Positions 41,532 to 53,025 of a stretch of 64,000 bases of DNA are shown here, one piece after another. Source of the DNA: Isochrysis galbana. Its lineage: Eukaryota > Haptophyta > Isochrysidales > Isochrysidaceae. Each line of letters begins with the position of its first letter. The first letter of the stretch is position 1. The notes under the pieces are model-generated. The model was not told the origin of the DNA, ran no database searches, and saw only the letters and a list, made by a program, of their open reading frames with translations. The stretch is from the NCBI GenBank assembly GCA_018136815.1, contig CM030933.1, forward strand, positions 6,487,137 through 6,551,136, in the 5' to 3' direction. Both the position numbers and the translations under genes were made by a program.

Positions 41532-42900
41532 TGGCAACAATGGGGCTCAGGGGGATGGGGGAGAATCGGCGGGAGGGGACGGGGGGGAGGGGGGGCTCCG
41601 CCCGCCCTCTCTCTCTCTCACTCTCCCTCCCCCAACCCCTTCTCACTCCCCTTCCTTCTCGGCTCTCGCAATTTCTCCTCTCCTCTCTGTCTTCTCTTCT
41701 CACCTCTCTCTTTCCTCTCCTCTCTTCTCTCTCTCTCTCTTCCCTTCCCCACAACGATCTCTCCCCCTCTCTCTGCACTCTCTGGAGAGGGCCGACTCTC
41801 GCAGCATTCATATCCGACGGAGAGGAGGAGAAGAAGAGAAGAGACGGAGAAGAAGAGGAGAACAGGAGAAGAATGAAGAGAAGGAGAAGAGGAGGAGGAG
41901 GAGAAGCGAGGAGACTCTGCGGAAATAGGCCTTATCTTTTGCCCACCAGAGCCATCACTCTCCCTCCCTCTCTCTCTCCCCCCCCCCTCTCTCTCTTTCT
42001 CTCTCTTTCTCTCTCTCTCTCCGTCAATCCGTTTCTCCCTCTAATCTCTCCGCTGTTCTCTCCTTATCTTTGGACCTGCCTGAGAGAGAGGGGGGGGGAC
42101 CGGATCTGGAACAGAGACAGAACTAAAAAGGAAGCGAGGAAGAAAAGGGTTGAGAGAGTGAGAGAGAGAGAGGGAGAGAGAGAGCGGACAGAGAGAAAGA
42201 CAGAAGAAAGAAGGAGGAAGAGAGAAGAGAGGGGTGGGGGTGGAGGGGAGGGAAGGGCGAGAGTGGGGAGATGTTTCTGCCCCTCTCAAACGGATCTCTG
42301 GATCGAGAAGAGAGAGAGAGATGATGATGGCGGAGATTGAGAACATCAGAAAAGGAGAGAGAGAGAGGGAGGAGAGAGCGTCCGAAAGAAAAGGAGGGGA
42401 GGGCCACTCATTTCCCTTGTTCTCATACAGAGAGAGAGTAGAGAGGAAGGAAGGAGAGGGGGGGGGGTAGAGGGAGAGGGAGGGGGGAGAGGGAGACAGA
42501 GAGGAGCTAGATGGAGGAGGGCAGAGAGAATAGGAGAGAGGGAGAGAGAGAGTGGCGGAGAAGGACGGGCTTGACGAGAGAGAGAGAGAGAGAGGCGCCG
42601 CGCGCCCCTCTTCTCTCTTCCTCCTCTCTTCTCTCTTTCTCTGTGTCCGCTCTCTCTCCCCCTCTCTCTCCCTCCCTCCCGTCACCCTTTTCTTCCTCGC
42701 TTCGTGGCATGGCTGCGGGCGAGTGGCGAGGGATTGGTACGGGATGCGGATGGAGTGGGGAACGAGAGAACGGGGAACGAGAGATGAGAGACGAGAGACG
42801 AGAGACGAGAGACGAGAGACGAGAGAGCGACGTGACGACGGACGGCAGAACGGATGAGAGAAATTCCGTCGAGTGGATGAGACGGCCCCTGCTGGGTCTG
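41532..42900. repeat. Long GA/CT low-complexity region
   Basis: Alternating blocks are almost purely purine or pyrimidine on the plus strand: purine 41560-41600, pyrimidine 41600-41780, purine 41815-41920, pyrimidine 41955-42060, purine 42075-42600, pyrimidine 42600-42690. 42785-42835 is a tandem GAGACGAGA. The first two blocks are in the purine-then-pyrimidine order before the ATG on the coding strand of the DUF1254 gene. All long reading frames here are low-complexity artefacts. Confidence 0.7.
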
Positions 42901-42968
42901 CAGGGAAGTGGGCCTCCTGGCAAGCAAGCCATCAGGCATGCGAGGAGGAGGAGGGGGGGGGGGGGGGT
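42901..42968 (+). repeat. Fragment of hairpin-ended retroposon
   Basis: GGCCTCCTGGCAAGCAAGCCATCAGGCATGCGAGGAGG is a diverged piece of the block GGCCTCCTGGCAAGCCATCA found at 25016 and 45075. A 15-base G run follows. Confidence 0.45.
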
Positions 42969-43071
42969 CCTTCCCGTCAGAGTTTTATTGTTGGGTTAGT
43001 AGAACCGTAGTGCTGCGGGACCGTAGCTCTTCGACGGCAACGGAGCCCCTACTACTTACTAGTACCCCGCG

Positions 43072-44329
43072 ATGGGGGTGTGCGCGGTTGGCGCATGGCT
43101 CGTCCGGTGTATGTGGCTAGGAATGCTAGCTAACAAGATGTCATACGACGCTGTAAGTTCTAACGTGGTACCCCCGCCGAGAGGTCACCGCAATCTCCAT
43201 GACACCAGCGCGCGCGTCGACGCTCAAGGGTGCAACACATCATCGAATGGACTCGACGAATTCGATGAAAATCTTTCCATCGAATTTGTGGCTGCCGAGC
43301 GGGCCACACGTTCCCACAACTGGTGGGACCTGGACAATATGGTCAGTCTACACAAATTCTTCAGTGGTGGCCGATGCCAGATCCGCAAGCATTCACCAGT
43401 TCAAGGGTGGGAAGGACACTTTACCACATCGAATCATCGAATCACTCCAAGCACCCCTCGGCTCTTACTTCTACGGCTGTGGGGGTCGTGCGACGAAAGC
43501 AACGGCCGTCCTCTCTGCACCACGGCGCCGGGCAGGACAATCCTCGTCGAATCCCCCCGGACGCCATCACGTGGAAAGGTCATCCCGGGCCGGCATGGTC
43601 TCCACAACTCGCTCAACACGAGCAGGAAGACTGCCATTGCTATGAGGAAGATTCGATCTCTACGGTTCAAGATACGATCTCCCCCTCGCATAACTGCCCG
43701 TCTTCCCCGCTTGTATCGTGGCAGAAAACTGCCTGCCTGGCTTCTCTGTCCCACGCCGCGGGCGATTTCCAGGAATCGCAGATCGTCCCCCGCGCGGGGA
43801 AAACGCCGCGGGGCACCGTCAGGAAGCCGCAATTCCCCCCCGGCGCGGGGAGACCGCCGGCGCGAACGTCTTGATGACCGAATCAATCTGGCGCAACATC
43901 AATCAATCCAAGCGCCGCAGGCGACAGGGATATTCGCACCTCGCGCTATCTTCACCACCACTTCCACTTTAACGTCATCCGTCGATCATCGGGAGAACCC
44001 TCAGAAGCCTCATCATACAATCTATGACGCCTTCATGCTCAACGTTTCTGATCGCGACTGGGATCGGAAGAAATACCCCTTGTGTCGCCCTTTTGACGGG
44101 CAACGCGGTCAAAGCTTCGAACGCTTGGAGCGCGAAATTGGTGTCGCTTTGGCCGCCATCCAAGCATCCAAGCCGACAACGACGACAATGACCTCGACCA
44201 AACACCAAACCCGCCGTGGAACCGATCTTGGAGGCGATGTTTGGGCTGCGAATGGCGCGCAAGGAAACCCCACTCAGGCGCAAATCAGACTCCGGTCTCG
44301 CCGCAACAAGCGACTATTCAAAAAAGAAA
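43072..44329 (+). pseudogene. Gag-like retroelement fragment, cut by retroposon insertion
   Basis: An open frame runs to 44352, but only the last third looks protein-like: YDAFMLNVSDRDWDRKKYPL, FDGQRGQSFERLEREIGVAL, then GTDLGGDVWAANGAQG and RLRSRRNKRLFKK. This resembles the N-terminal part of gag proteins of algal retrotransposons (a short 'FDG..G..FERFER' segment followed by a basic region), a tentative call. It is interrupted right after by the retroposon at 44330. The upstream part, including a competing frame at 43323-43874, is more degenerate. Confidence 0.45.
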
Positions 44330-45197
44330 TAATAATCAATGTTATATCCTAGCCAACCCCACTAGCTAATTGGACATAACGTCTCAGTCCCGGAATCCCG
44401 CCATGCCTGACGGGCCAGGTGTCCGAGTGATACCGGGGGGTGGGGGCACTGCCCCCTCCCCTCGATATTTGTCCTCCCCCCAGTGCATGCACCGGCCCCG
44501 CGCACCCCAGCGCGTCCTCTCCTCGAGTCCACGCTGGGGGAAAACCCCTTTCGGGTAAAAGCAACGCGGGGGGGGGGGGGGCACTCGTGAGATAGGAGCC
44601 CAGAAGCGCTAATCTCCCTCGCTAGAGCGAGTGGCCGCGGCGAGCCGCGGCCCTTCCCTCCTGGCTCTGGCGCCCCCGTCTTCTCTTACCCAAACGGGGC
44701 GAGAAGACACGTTTCTGCCGGAGGGGGGAGCTGCCGCTCCCCCCTCCCCTCCCTCTTCCCTTTTCCTCCTCTCTTCCCTGCGGCGGGGGCCCATGGCGCG
44801 CGCCTGCGGCCCCTCTTCAGGTCCCCAGGTGGCCAGCAGGGGCCTGGGAGCGCAGCTCAGGGGGCAGGTGAGGCTGGGGCATGGCCCTGGCCCCTCCTGC
44901 CTCTCCCTCGCTGGCGCTCCGAGCCCCTGCGGGTCGACTGGAGCTGGCTGGGGGGTCCTGAACAGGGGGGCCCAGGGGGAGGAGGGGCTGGTCAGAGGGA
45001 TGGGCTGGCCACGACAGGCCAGGGCGGTCGAGTCAGGCGTGCCTGTGGGGAGAGGAATGGGTCAGCATGGCAGTGTGCTCCTGGCAAGCCATCAGGCGTG
45101 CCAGGAGAGTGGGTGGTTCCTCCCCCATGGCAGGGGAGGAGTGGAGAGAGAGGGGGGCTCGTGCCCCCCCATGGGCGAACTAAGTATAAACTTAGTT
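44330..45197 (+). mobile_element. Hairpin-ended retroposon, full insertion 2
   Basis: It is flanked by a perfect 18-bp duplication, GACTATTCAAAAAAGAAA (44312-44329 and 45198-45215). The element starts TAATAATCAATG and ends AACTAAG-TATAAA-CTTAGTT, a perfect 7-bp stem with a 6-base loop. From about 44830 to its end it matches insertion 1 (24780-25135), whereas the first 500 bp are different, as expected for chimeric or variable 5' regions. Confidence 0.82.
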
Positions 45198-45216
45198 GAC
45201 TATTCAAAAAAGAAAA

Positions 45217-45360
45217 CATCTGAAGATTCTGGGCTACACACCTACTATTGACGGGATCTCCCGCTTCTACTAACACCGCCCTTAAGTTCCCTTTCCCCAC
45301 CTCTTCCCCTGCCCCCCTTCATTCCTTTTTCTTTGGTTTCCGGGGTTCGGTGTGGCAGCA
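45217..45360 (+). repeat. Dispersed repeat 'GAAGATTCTGGGC' family, copy 3
   Basis: It reads CTGAAGATTCTGGGCTACAC, then ACACCGCCC, CCCCCTTCATTCC and TTTGGTTTCCGGGGTTCGG, matching copies at 4553 and 21458. Confidence 0.5.
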
Positions 45361-45444
45361 CGGCACGGGCCATCAAAAAGCAACTGGCCTGTACCTGACG
45401 GCTTCACTCCCGTCCTTGAAGCCTTCGAAGATTGTCGAGCCAGA

Positions 45445-45556
45445 ATTTCATTCACCCGACTCCCGGCGGGGAGGAGGGCCAAACCGCCGCGCTAACCGCC
45501 GGTGCCGCTCGCGACGGAGTGGCTCAGAGCCCTCCGGTAACGCTCGACTCGACATG
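45445..45556 (+). repeat. 262-bp dispersed repeat, copy 3 (truncated)
   Basis: It contains only the right-hand 112 bp, from GAATTTCATTCACCCGACTC to CGCTCGACTCGACA, with some substitutions relative to 32734-32848. Confidence 0.65.
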
Positions 45557-46073
45557 GCGATGAATAAAAATTTTTCCAACTGGGAAGGTGCTGGTCCGAA
45601 GTTTTTTCTTCAGTGAAGGTGCAGGTGAAGGTGAGAGTGCAGGAACTGCAGGTGCAGGTGAAGACACGGTGAACGGGGCGCGCTGGGCGGCCAGTAGCCC
45701 GCCAAGGTGGCTGTTGATCGTGCTCGCGTGGGATTGCAAGTTGAGAGCCAAAATTGATCAAGTGGTGGGGCACACCACCCATGTTATCGGAAAAAATAAG
45801 CAGGCACCTGCACTGCACGCACACTCCTTCACTCCAACTGCGGCATCGACGCCACATACAGCTGCGGAGCCCGCGCGCGCACATCAAATCCCGCGCGCAC
45901 ACACCCGTTCTATTCAATACAAGATCCTCAAGCTGATTCATTCACTTATGCGGACATGGGAAGCGCAGCAGCGGAAGTGCAGCAGCAACACAACAGCCCC
46001 GCGCTGAACACATGAAGCCAGCGGGGGGCCCATTTTCAGAGGCTGGGCACGTTGTTGTCGCTGTCGCTCGAAC
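45557..46073. other. No gene recognised
   Basis: Short direct repeats of GGTGCAGGTGAA (45617-45665) are present. The overlapping frames on both strands lack domains. The frame ending at 46007 (...ILKLIHSLMRTWEAQQRK) could be an exon but I cannot support it. Confidence 0.3.
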
Positions 46074-46906
46074 ATGCTCCCTCCGCTATTTCACCCTGCT
46101 GCGTTTCCTCGTGCTGTTCGTCTTCTCGGGAAGAAACGCGCAGAGACGGCGACCAGGGGGGGCGGGCCCCGCGCGACCTCCGCCGCACGCCGATCTCGTG
46201 CTGTCTCCGTGCCCTGCGCGGCCTCCGCCGCACGTTCCTTCGATGCTGACAAGTGGTGGAAGAACCAAAACGCCTTGAGGATGTACCTCTTGGACAAGAT
46301 CAAGAATCTCAAGAAGCACGGCTTGGGCAAGGCGGCGACGCACAAGGCCTCCGAAATCTGGGAGGAGGCCGCGAAGCGCATCGATGACGCTCGCTGCTCA
46401 TAAGGTTTGAGATTATCGGAGCACGTGCACTCGTCCCGCTGCCACTGCAGCTCGACGCAGGCGTTGGCACACCTGCAGCAGCACATGCATCCATGCCACC
46501 GCTCGTGCAGGCGTCTCGATCGGCGTCCGCTATGCGCATTCCGCCCTCCCCGTTCATCGACGGCGTTTCTGCGCCACTGCTGAAGTCGGGCGTGCAAAGG
46601 GCCACCTCTGCTGCCCCGGCAGCATCCGGGCCGTTCGTCGCTGCAGCACTCTCGCAAGCTGCACCACTCCCGCAACACTGGGAATGCGTGACGCTAAGCC
46701 TTCGCCTTCTGAAGGAGCCCAGCCGGAGAGCGCCTGACTCACCATTGGTTGCCAAATCTGCGACACCACTGACTTCGGGCGCTCGACTGGCGACCTCTAC
46801 GGCCTCAGCAGCATCCTCGCAGTTTGCCGCTGCAGCACTCCAGCAACCCCGGGAGTGCGCAACGCTACCCCTTCGCCGTCTGAAGGAGCCTAGGCCCGAG
46901 ACATGA
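46074..46906 (+). CDS. Hypothetical gene with an internal 170-bp duplication
   Basis: Two plus-strand frames may be exons of one gene. The first, 46074-46403, ends in a charged helical segment (KWWKNQNALRMYLLDKIKN, then GKAATHKASEIWEEAAKRID). The second, 46493-46906, has an Ala/Ser-rich repeat: SGVQRATSAAPAASGPFVAA ... CVTLSLRLLKEP and then SGARLATSTASAASSQFAAA ... CATLPLRRLKEP. On the DNA level the two halves are a direct repeat offset by about 172 bp. The opposite strand is also open over the repeat (46309-47028, with RRRRLSV-type motifs), so the coding strand is not certain. I do not recognise a family. Confidence 0.3.
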
Positions 46907-47028
46907 CCATTAATGCAAGCCGGGGCGCTCAGATGACCCGCCCGCCCGCCCCCGGGCTCTGCCGGGGTCTCTGCAGGGCCTGCTGGGACATCTTCACCTG
47001 CGTCTTCACCTGCGTCGGCGTGCGGCAT

Positions 47029-47876
47029 CGGCCAGCGGCTCAGTGCAGCCGCCGATATTCCCAGTTGTAATTATTTTTTATTGATGGCCCGATGGCGCAG
47101 GAGGAAGTCGAGGACCAGACCATCGGGGATCGGTTCACGCCGCCTGCTAACAGTCACTGCTAAGTAGAGCACGAGGGGACGACTGGAAGCCCCATACACC
47201 TAGCCCCTAAGTAGAGCGTAGAGCACGAGGGGACGAGCCGCCGCAAGGCAAGTGGAGCGGGTGATAAGGAATGCGGGCGTGGGTTGCAGGGTCGCGAGCG
47301 CGGCGAGAACATTAAGAAGTCTTTTTTGTGTGTTGTGTGTTGAGTGAAAACAAGACGAATGGCAAATTAGACAAAAGAAGCCAATGCGAACCAATTATGA
47401 AACAGCTTCGAATGGGCTACGATGGGATGCGAGGAAGAAGCGACACATATGCAACATGCTAGCTCGGAACGACAACTTTCGTGATTGCGAGGAGAAAATG
47501 CGCACACATTGATTGGCATGATGAATGATCTGGATCTGGCTGGGCACAAGCGCGAAGGTGAAAGGCATGGTACTAGTACACAGATGCATAGTGATGAGGC
47601 GCGAGTGAGGGAGAGGGAAGGGGCGTATAGGTAAAAGCACGTCCGGATAGGCAAGCGCACACGCAACGTACTCATGCGGCAACATGGGTGGGGGAAGGTC
47701 GTCATTCCACTTGGCCGTGCGGCAGCCTCCGGAGGCGCGCGCAACCTTGCGTGGATAACGGGCGGCGATGCCGCGGGCGGCACCGCGGATCGAAGGAAAG
47801 TCGGCATGGAAACCACATGCACAGATTGAGGAGCATCCTCGGGGCGGCAGCGCGGCCATCACCGTACGCTGCGCCG
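47029..47876. other. Intergenic, carries CCCCTAAGTAGAGC repeat copy 2
   Basis: 47160-47330 has TAAGTAGAGCACGAGGGGAC twice (47163 and, with a 9-bp insertion, 47208) and then GCCGCAAGGC... GGGCGTGGG... GCGAGAACATTAAGAAG, matching 25828-25955. From 47340 to 47876 I see no supported gene. Confidence 0.4.
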
Positions 47877-50800
47877 TCACAGGGCGTGAAGCAGCCCGAT
47901 GAAAGCCTCCCAGAGTTCGCCAAGGTCTTCGAGTGAGGGGAGCCGTTCGCCGAGGTCGCCTAGCGACGGGAGCAGCTCGCTGAGGCTGCCGAGCGACGCG
48001 AGCGTCGCAGACCGATCTGGCTCGTGCGTTGCTTCCGGCTGCATGGCGCGCCGGCGTGAGCTGGTGGAGGGCTGCCACACCATCGTCAGGTAGATGCCGA
48101 CCTTGGTGCCAGGGCCCGACGGCGAGGGGCCTACGAAGGCGAGCCCAGAGAGGACGCCCTCGCCCATGTCAGCATCGAAGACGCGCTGGAGCATCTCAAA
48201 GTGCGTGGCGGTGTCGGGAAGCTCGGCAAACACGTCTTCGAAGCGGATTAGCCGCGGAGTGGGCTCATCCTCCACGTCTAGCGAGTAGAAGCCGTACCGG
48301 ACGATGCTGCCATATGGCAGATAACCCCTGCTGGTGTGCAGGCCGGCGCGCCCAATCTGCAGCTTGAAGCCACCCTCGCGTGCGCGAGAGGCGCCGAAAC
48401 CGCGAGTAGAGAGGCCGAGCGCGGCAGCGGGTGAGGCGGCACGCATGCCAACACGCAGGTTGGCGTGCTCCGTGAGCGTGTATGGAAGCGCGAGGTTACC
48501 GCCGCCAAAGTCGAGCGAGTTGTCGAGTGGCTCGTCCTCGTAATCTTCCGGAGCGAGGGGTCGGTTGAGGACGCCACCGACGCCAATTACGTCGCGCAGG
48601 TAGGCGAGAAAGGTGGCGCGGAAGTTGCGAATCTGCGTGTCGTTGAACCTGGCGTAGTGCCGCAGAAAGCCGACACCCGCCTCATTTGGGAAGTGGAGGC
48701 CGGTGGAGAGTGGATGGACTGCCATGCCAATGGTGGCAGGCGGCGCGCCGAGTGTGCCGTCGGCGACGAGGGTGTAGGTGAGAAGGGGCGACGCGATGTC
48801 GCCGGCGGCCGGCGACGCCACGGCGTGCGTGGGGCCAGTCCTCAGCCGGGGGCTCGGCACGACATCGTCGAAGTACATCTGGCTGGCGCCCACGCCTCGC
48901 GAGTCGCCCGTCTTCGGATCGACGAAGAATTGCCAGGAGCCGAACGCCTTGCCCTTGCCTAGCACGTCCGACTCGACGTCGCAATTGATCATGAGCTCAT
49001 CGTAGAGGTCGCCGTTGGCTGTGCTCGGCCGCGCCGACGGGAGTGTTGGCAGAGCGTGCAGGTAGGTGCGTCGGCGCATGAAGGGGAGTGCCGCACGCGC
49101 CGCCAGGCGCAGGATTCGCGCAAAGGGCCAGCGGTCAGGGATGAGGGCGGCGAGCGCCTTAGGAAGCGTGGTTGTCGTGGGGATGGGGCAGGTGCCGTAA
49201 TAGTCGATCTGGTGGACGGCGCCCTCGGGCACGAAGGGAGCGCCCTTACCGGCGAAGAGGTACGAGCCGGCCATCAGGTACTCGGCGGGGCTGGCGGCCA
49301 CCCCCTCCTCGCCACCAAACGTCCCGTGGAAGACGGTGCCTGGAGCGGGCAAGAAGGCCCAGACCAGGTCGATGACAGACGAGCCCTCCACCAGGCTGGC
49401 CGTGCAATTGGCGCGCTCGCACGTGGCAAGGGTGCGGTAGTCGGTGTAGAAGACGGGGGAGAAGACGGAGCCGTCGGGGAGCATGACCCACTGGTGCCAG
49501 CGGCGACGGCTCGCGAGCAAGGGCGCGGCTAGCTGCAGGCCGTAGTGCTGCTCGAAGAAGGCAACCGCCTTGCGCCGCGAGACGAGGAGCGGCGCCAGCC
49601 CGCCGAAGGCGTCGAGCATGGCGCGCCGGACGCCGATTCGCAGCGGCATCGCGGTACTGATGTGGTCTAGATTGCCGAGCGGGTGGAAGTGGCCGTAGAG
49701 GATGGAGGCCCGCGGCGCGTCGAACTGGTTATGAGCGGGCGGCGCGGGCGCGACGGTGAGCCCGCCCATGGGGAGCGAGGCGGAGCTGCCCGTGTGAAGC
49801 GGGATGGCGCGGGTGCCCGAACCGGCGCGCAGAGAGCCGCCGATGACGCTCTCGTGCAGAGTGAGGGAGGCGCCATCGGGCGCCCAGTCCGACCGGTCGT
49901 TGGAGTCGGTGGCCAGGTCGATGCCGTACACGGAGCCCTCAAGCGATTCGAGCTCGTCGATGAGGACGCGGCTCAGCGCGACGCGTTCACTCAGGCTGAC
50001 GCGGAGCCCGCGCACGTCCGCACCGAGCGAGCGGCCGCCGCCGATGCCGACCGTCTCGAGCACCTCGCCCGAGCGCACAAGCTTCACGCGGCCCCCGCCG
50101 TCGCAAAGCCATGCGAGTCGTCCGCCTCGTTGCGGAGGGCTGTCACGTTGACGTTGCTCAGCATCACGTCGGCCATGAAGTCGACCTGCAGCCCGATGAC
50201 GCCCTTGAGCGTGTGGTGCATCGCGTCGCCGTTGCACACCATCACGTGCCGGCGCTGCTTCTTGTCGTCAAGCTGCTCACGGGTGCCAAGCACGTCCTCG
50301 AGCGTGAGCCGTGGGTCGGTCATCCAGTCGAAGACGGCCTGCGTCCACGAGAGGCCGCCGAAGAAGCGCTTTTGCAGCATGGCGACGTCTCGGCCGACGA
50401 GCGTGGTGGTGACGGGCGAGGTGGCACACGGGCGGTACGGCGCGGTCAGGTTGGAGCCGAAGTTGCCGCACTCCGAGTGCACGACGTAAGTCGTGTAGAA
50501 GGCGTTGCTGAGCAACCAGAGCGCGGCGTACGTGTCGGTCAGGAAGTCGCCGACGTAGCGCGCCTCGCTGAGTGTGCGCAATCGGCCCGCGGTGGTTCCG
50601 GCAGCCGAGGCTGCGGAGACGCGCACAAAGTCGAGGTGGTCGCGATTGGGGCCCATCACGACGGCGCCGTCGGCGGCCGCGAGCGCGGGGATCATGACGG
50701 GCCTCACGCGCAGGTCGCGTACGGCGCAGTCGCGGAGCGAGGCGTTGAAGTTCTCGGGCCCGCGGTACGCCTCATCCTGCGCGCTGAAGGCGCCCGTGCT

Positions 50801-52144
50801 AGCGCCGCGCCGGTGGAGGCGGATGCCGTACACGGCGGAGCCGTCGGGCAGGCCCGACGGGTTGCGGAAGAGGGCCTCCGCCTCGTCGAGCAGCGCGCGC
50901 TCGTCGTCACCGGCCGGCAGGCGGCCGCTCTCGCCGTCCTCGCGCGCATACCAGAGCTCGAGCGCCGTCTCGAGCCGCTCGAAGACCTGGCGCACCGAGC
51001 GGCGACGGAATGGTGCGCGCGCGAAGCCAAGCTGCAGCTCGTCGAGCAGCCGGAGCAGGCGCGGCGCGGCGGCGCCGAGCCGTGCGAAACCGGATGGTAT
51101 GAAGAGCTTGGTGTAGAGCTGGAGGAAGCGCGCGTTGGAGAGCGTCGCGTAGGCTGGCATGCTCTGGTGGTTGGGGCCGACGTCCACGCCGCGTAAAGCC
51201 AGGTTGTCAACGCCGTTGAGCTGGATGCCCGCCACCTCAAAGTCGCGCACGCGCAGGTCCTCGAGGACCAAGTGCCGGCCCCAATTGGTGTGAATGCCAT
51301 TGTGCGACGAGAGGCCGAGCACGCCGTTGGAGACGATGCATCGCTCGGCGAAGCGCGGCTCGCCGTGCCGGCGCGAGCTGTTCGAGAAGTCGTGAGCGTC
51401 GCCGCCAAACTGCAGCCGGTCGTTGGTCTGCAGGTTAAGGGAGGAGACGCCCTCGTGCGAGTCGAAGACGCGATCGGCCAGCTCGATCACGTTGAAGAAG
51501 CGTTGGCGCAGGTAGAACTTCTGCGACATGGCCAGCATGTGCCCGGCGAGGTCGAGCCATACATCGGCGCTCTCGATCGTGATGGCCGCCCAGAAGCCGA
51601 GGAAGAAGGCGCCCTGCGGGTAGGCCGGGTCGTTCTGGTTGGGCCAGTAGTCGTTGGCCGCGTTGGGCTCGAACGCGATGTCCTCGCTGAGCACGTACCG
51701 CCCCGGCGCCGTGATGCGGTAGGTCCCGGCGGCGAAGTCGGCCTGCGAGAGGTAGACGGTCTGCGCGGGCGACGCCTTGAGCCGCGTGTACCAGTCGAGC
51801 GTTTCGTACGGGTAGGGGTCGTCGGGGGGGAAGGCGTCGCAGCTGGAGGCGGCGGCAGGCCGCGTGCAGAGGAGGGCCAGCGGGAGGAGGTGGAGGAGGG
51901 CGGGGCGGGGGGGGGAGTGGGGCGCATGGGGGGGGGGGGGAGGAAAGGGAGAGGAGAGGAAAGAGAGGAGAGGGGCGAGGAAGAAGGGAAGAGAGGGAAG
52001 AAGAGGAGAGAGAGGGAAGTGGAGGCGGGCGCTCTCTTCTCTCTTGGCTTCCTCCCCCTCTCTTCTCTCCTCTCTTGTCTCCCTTGTCCCTCCCCTTCTT
52101 CTTCTCTCTTCCAGCAGTCCCCGCCCCCCCCCACGCGGGGCCAT
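47877..52144 (-). CDS. Large secreted beta-helix-like protein with an apparent one-base frameshift
   Basis: The coding strand is open from above 52144 to 50085 and again, one frame away, from about 50105 to 47877; together about 1,400 residues. The N-terminus is a hydrophobic signal (ALLHLLPLALLCTRPAAASS). Next come segments of a right-handed beta-helix (pectate-lyase-like) type: GTYRITAPGRYVLSEDIAFE, AAITIESADVWLDLAGHMLA, CIVSNGVLGLSSHNGIHTNW, LEDLRVRDFEVAGIQLNGVD and NLALRGVDVG. Later parts include SVIGGSLRAGSGTRAIPLH and a C-terminal leucine-rich amphipathic repeat (LGSLSELLPSLGDLGERLPS). The frame change lies in a G run near 50092-50096; one extra G would join the frames (...GFATAG to GRVKLV...). 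An intron there is less likely. The true start is unclear because a long G/C run lies just before the signal sequence; 52144 is the first workable ATG. Confidence 0.7.
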
Positions 52145-53025
52145 TCCCGCTGATGACCAGCGGCTTCTCTCTCTCTCTCTCTCTTCCATATCGGCACCCT
52201 CTCCCCCGTCCCCCTCCCTTCGTTTCCCTCTCTCTCTCCCTCTTCTCTCTTTTATACCGAGGCCCCCCCTCTCATCTCACACCTCTCTCTCCCCCACCCC
52301 TCCCCGACTCCAGTTCCCCTCTATTTCATCGTTCCCCGCCGACTCCTCCCCTCTCTCTCATCCGTAGAGAGAGAGAAGAGCAAGCACTCCCGAGTTTCGA
52401 CTTTCCCGCCGAAACTTGATGCACGAGGAGAGGAGAGAGAGAGGAGAGGGAGCCACACCCTCCCACCCCCGTTTCCCCTCTCTTCTCCCTGCCTTTCTTC
52501 TCTCTCTCCCTAGTTCAAGCCCTCGCCCCGTCCCCCCTCTCTCTTTCCACTCTTCCCCCCCTATTCCTCCGCCCCGCGCAGATGAGGGGAGAGCGCCCGC
52601 CGCTGAGAGCCGCAAGACACGGCCGCGAAGCCGAGCGGATCCGGGCGGGAACTGCGCCGCCCTCCCCCCGCCGCCGGAGGGCGCGGGGGAAGGTTGCCGG
52701 GTCCGCCCCCCCCGCGCGCAGAAGGACCCCCCCCTATCGCCCCCCCCCCCCTCTCTCTCGCTCTCCCCGTCCCCTCCTCCTAGAGAGGGGGAGGGAGAGA
52801 GAGAGGAGATAGGAGGAGAGAGAGGGAGAGAGAGAGAGGGAGGGAGAGAGAGAGAGGGAGAGAGGGAGATAGAGGGAGAGAGGGAGAGGGAGAGAGGGAG
52901 AGAGAGAGAGGGAGAGGCAGAGAGAGAGAGGGACGGCGGCTCACACAGACGGCGCGGCGCTCACACAGACGGCGCGGCCGTCGCCCCTCGTAAGCAACGC
53001 TTGTAATAGTTATGGCCCGCCCGGC
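52145..53025. repeat. Mirror CT/GA tracts upstream of the beta-helix gene
   Basis: The plus strand is pyrimidine-rich from 52160 to 52570 (with small purine interruptions) and purine-rich (GAGAGGGAGA) from 52785 to 52935. CACACAGACGGCGCGGC is duplicated at 52944 and 52963. No gene is supported. Confidence 0.6.

Noticed and set aside
41522-42685. Long Arg/Glu and Ser/Leu frames on both strands
   Set aside because: Produced by GA/CT repeats, no conserved segment.
50111-51196. 361-codon plus-strand frame opposite the beta-helix gene
   Set aside because: It is antisense, rich in Val/Glu/Arg, has no domain, and mirrors the conserved minus-strand protein.
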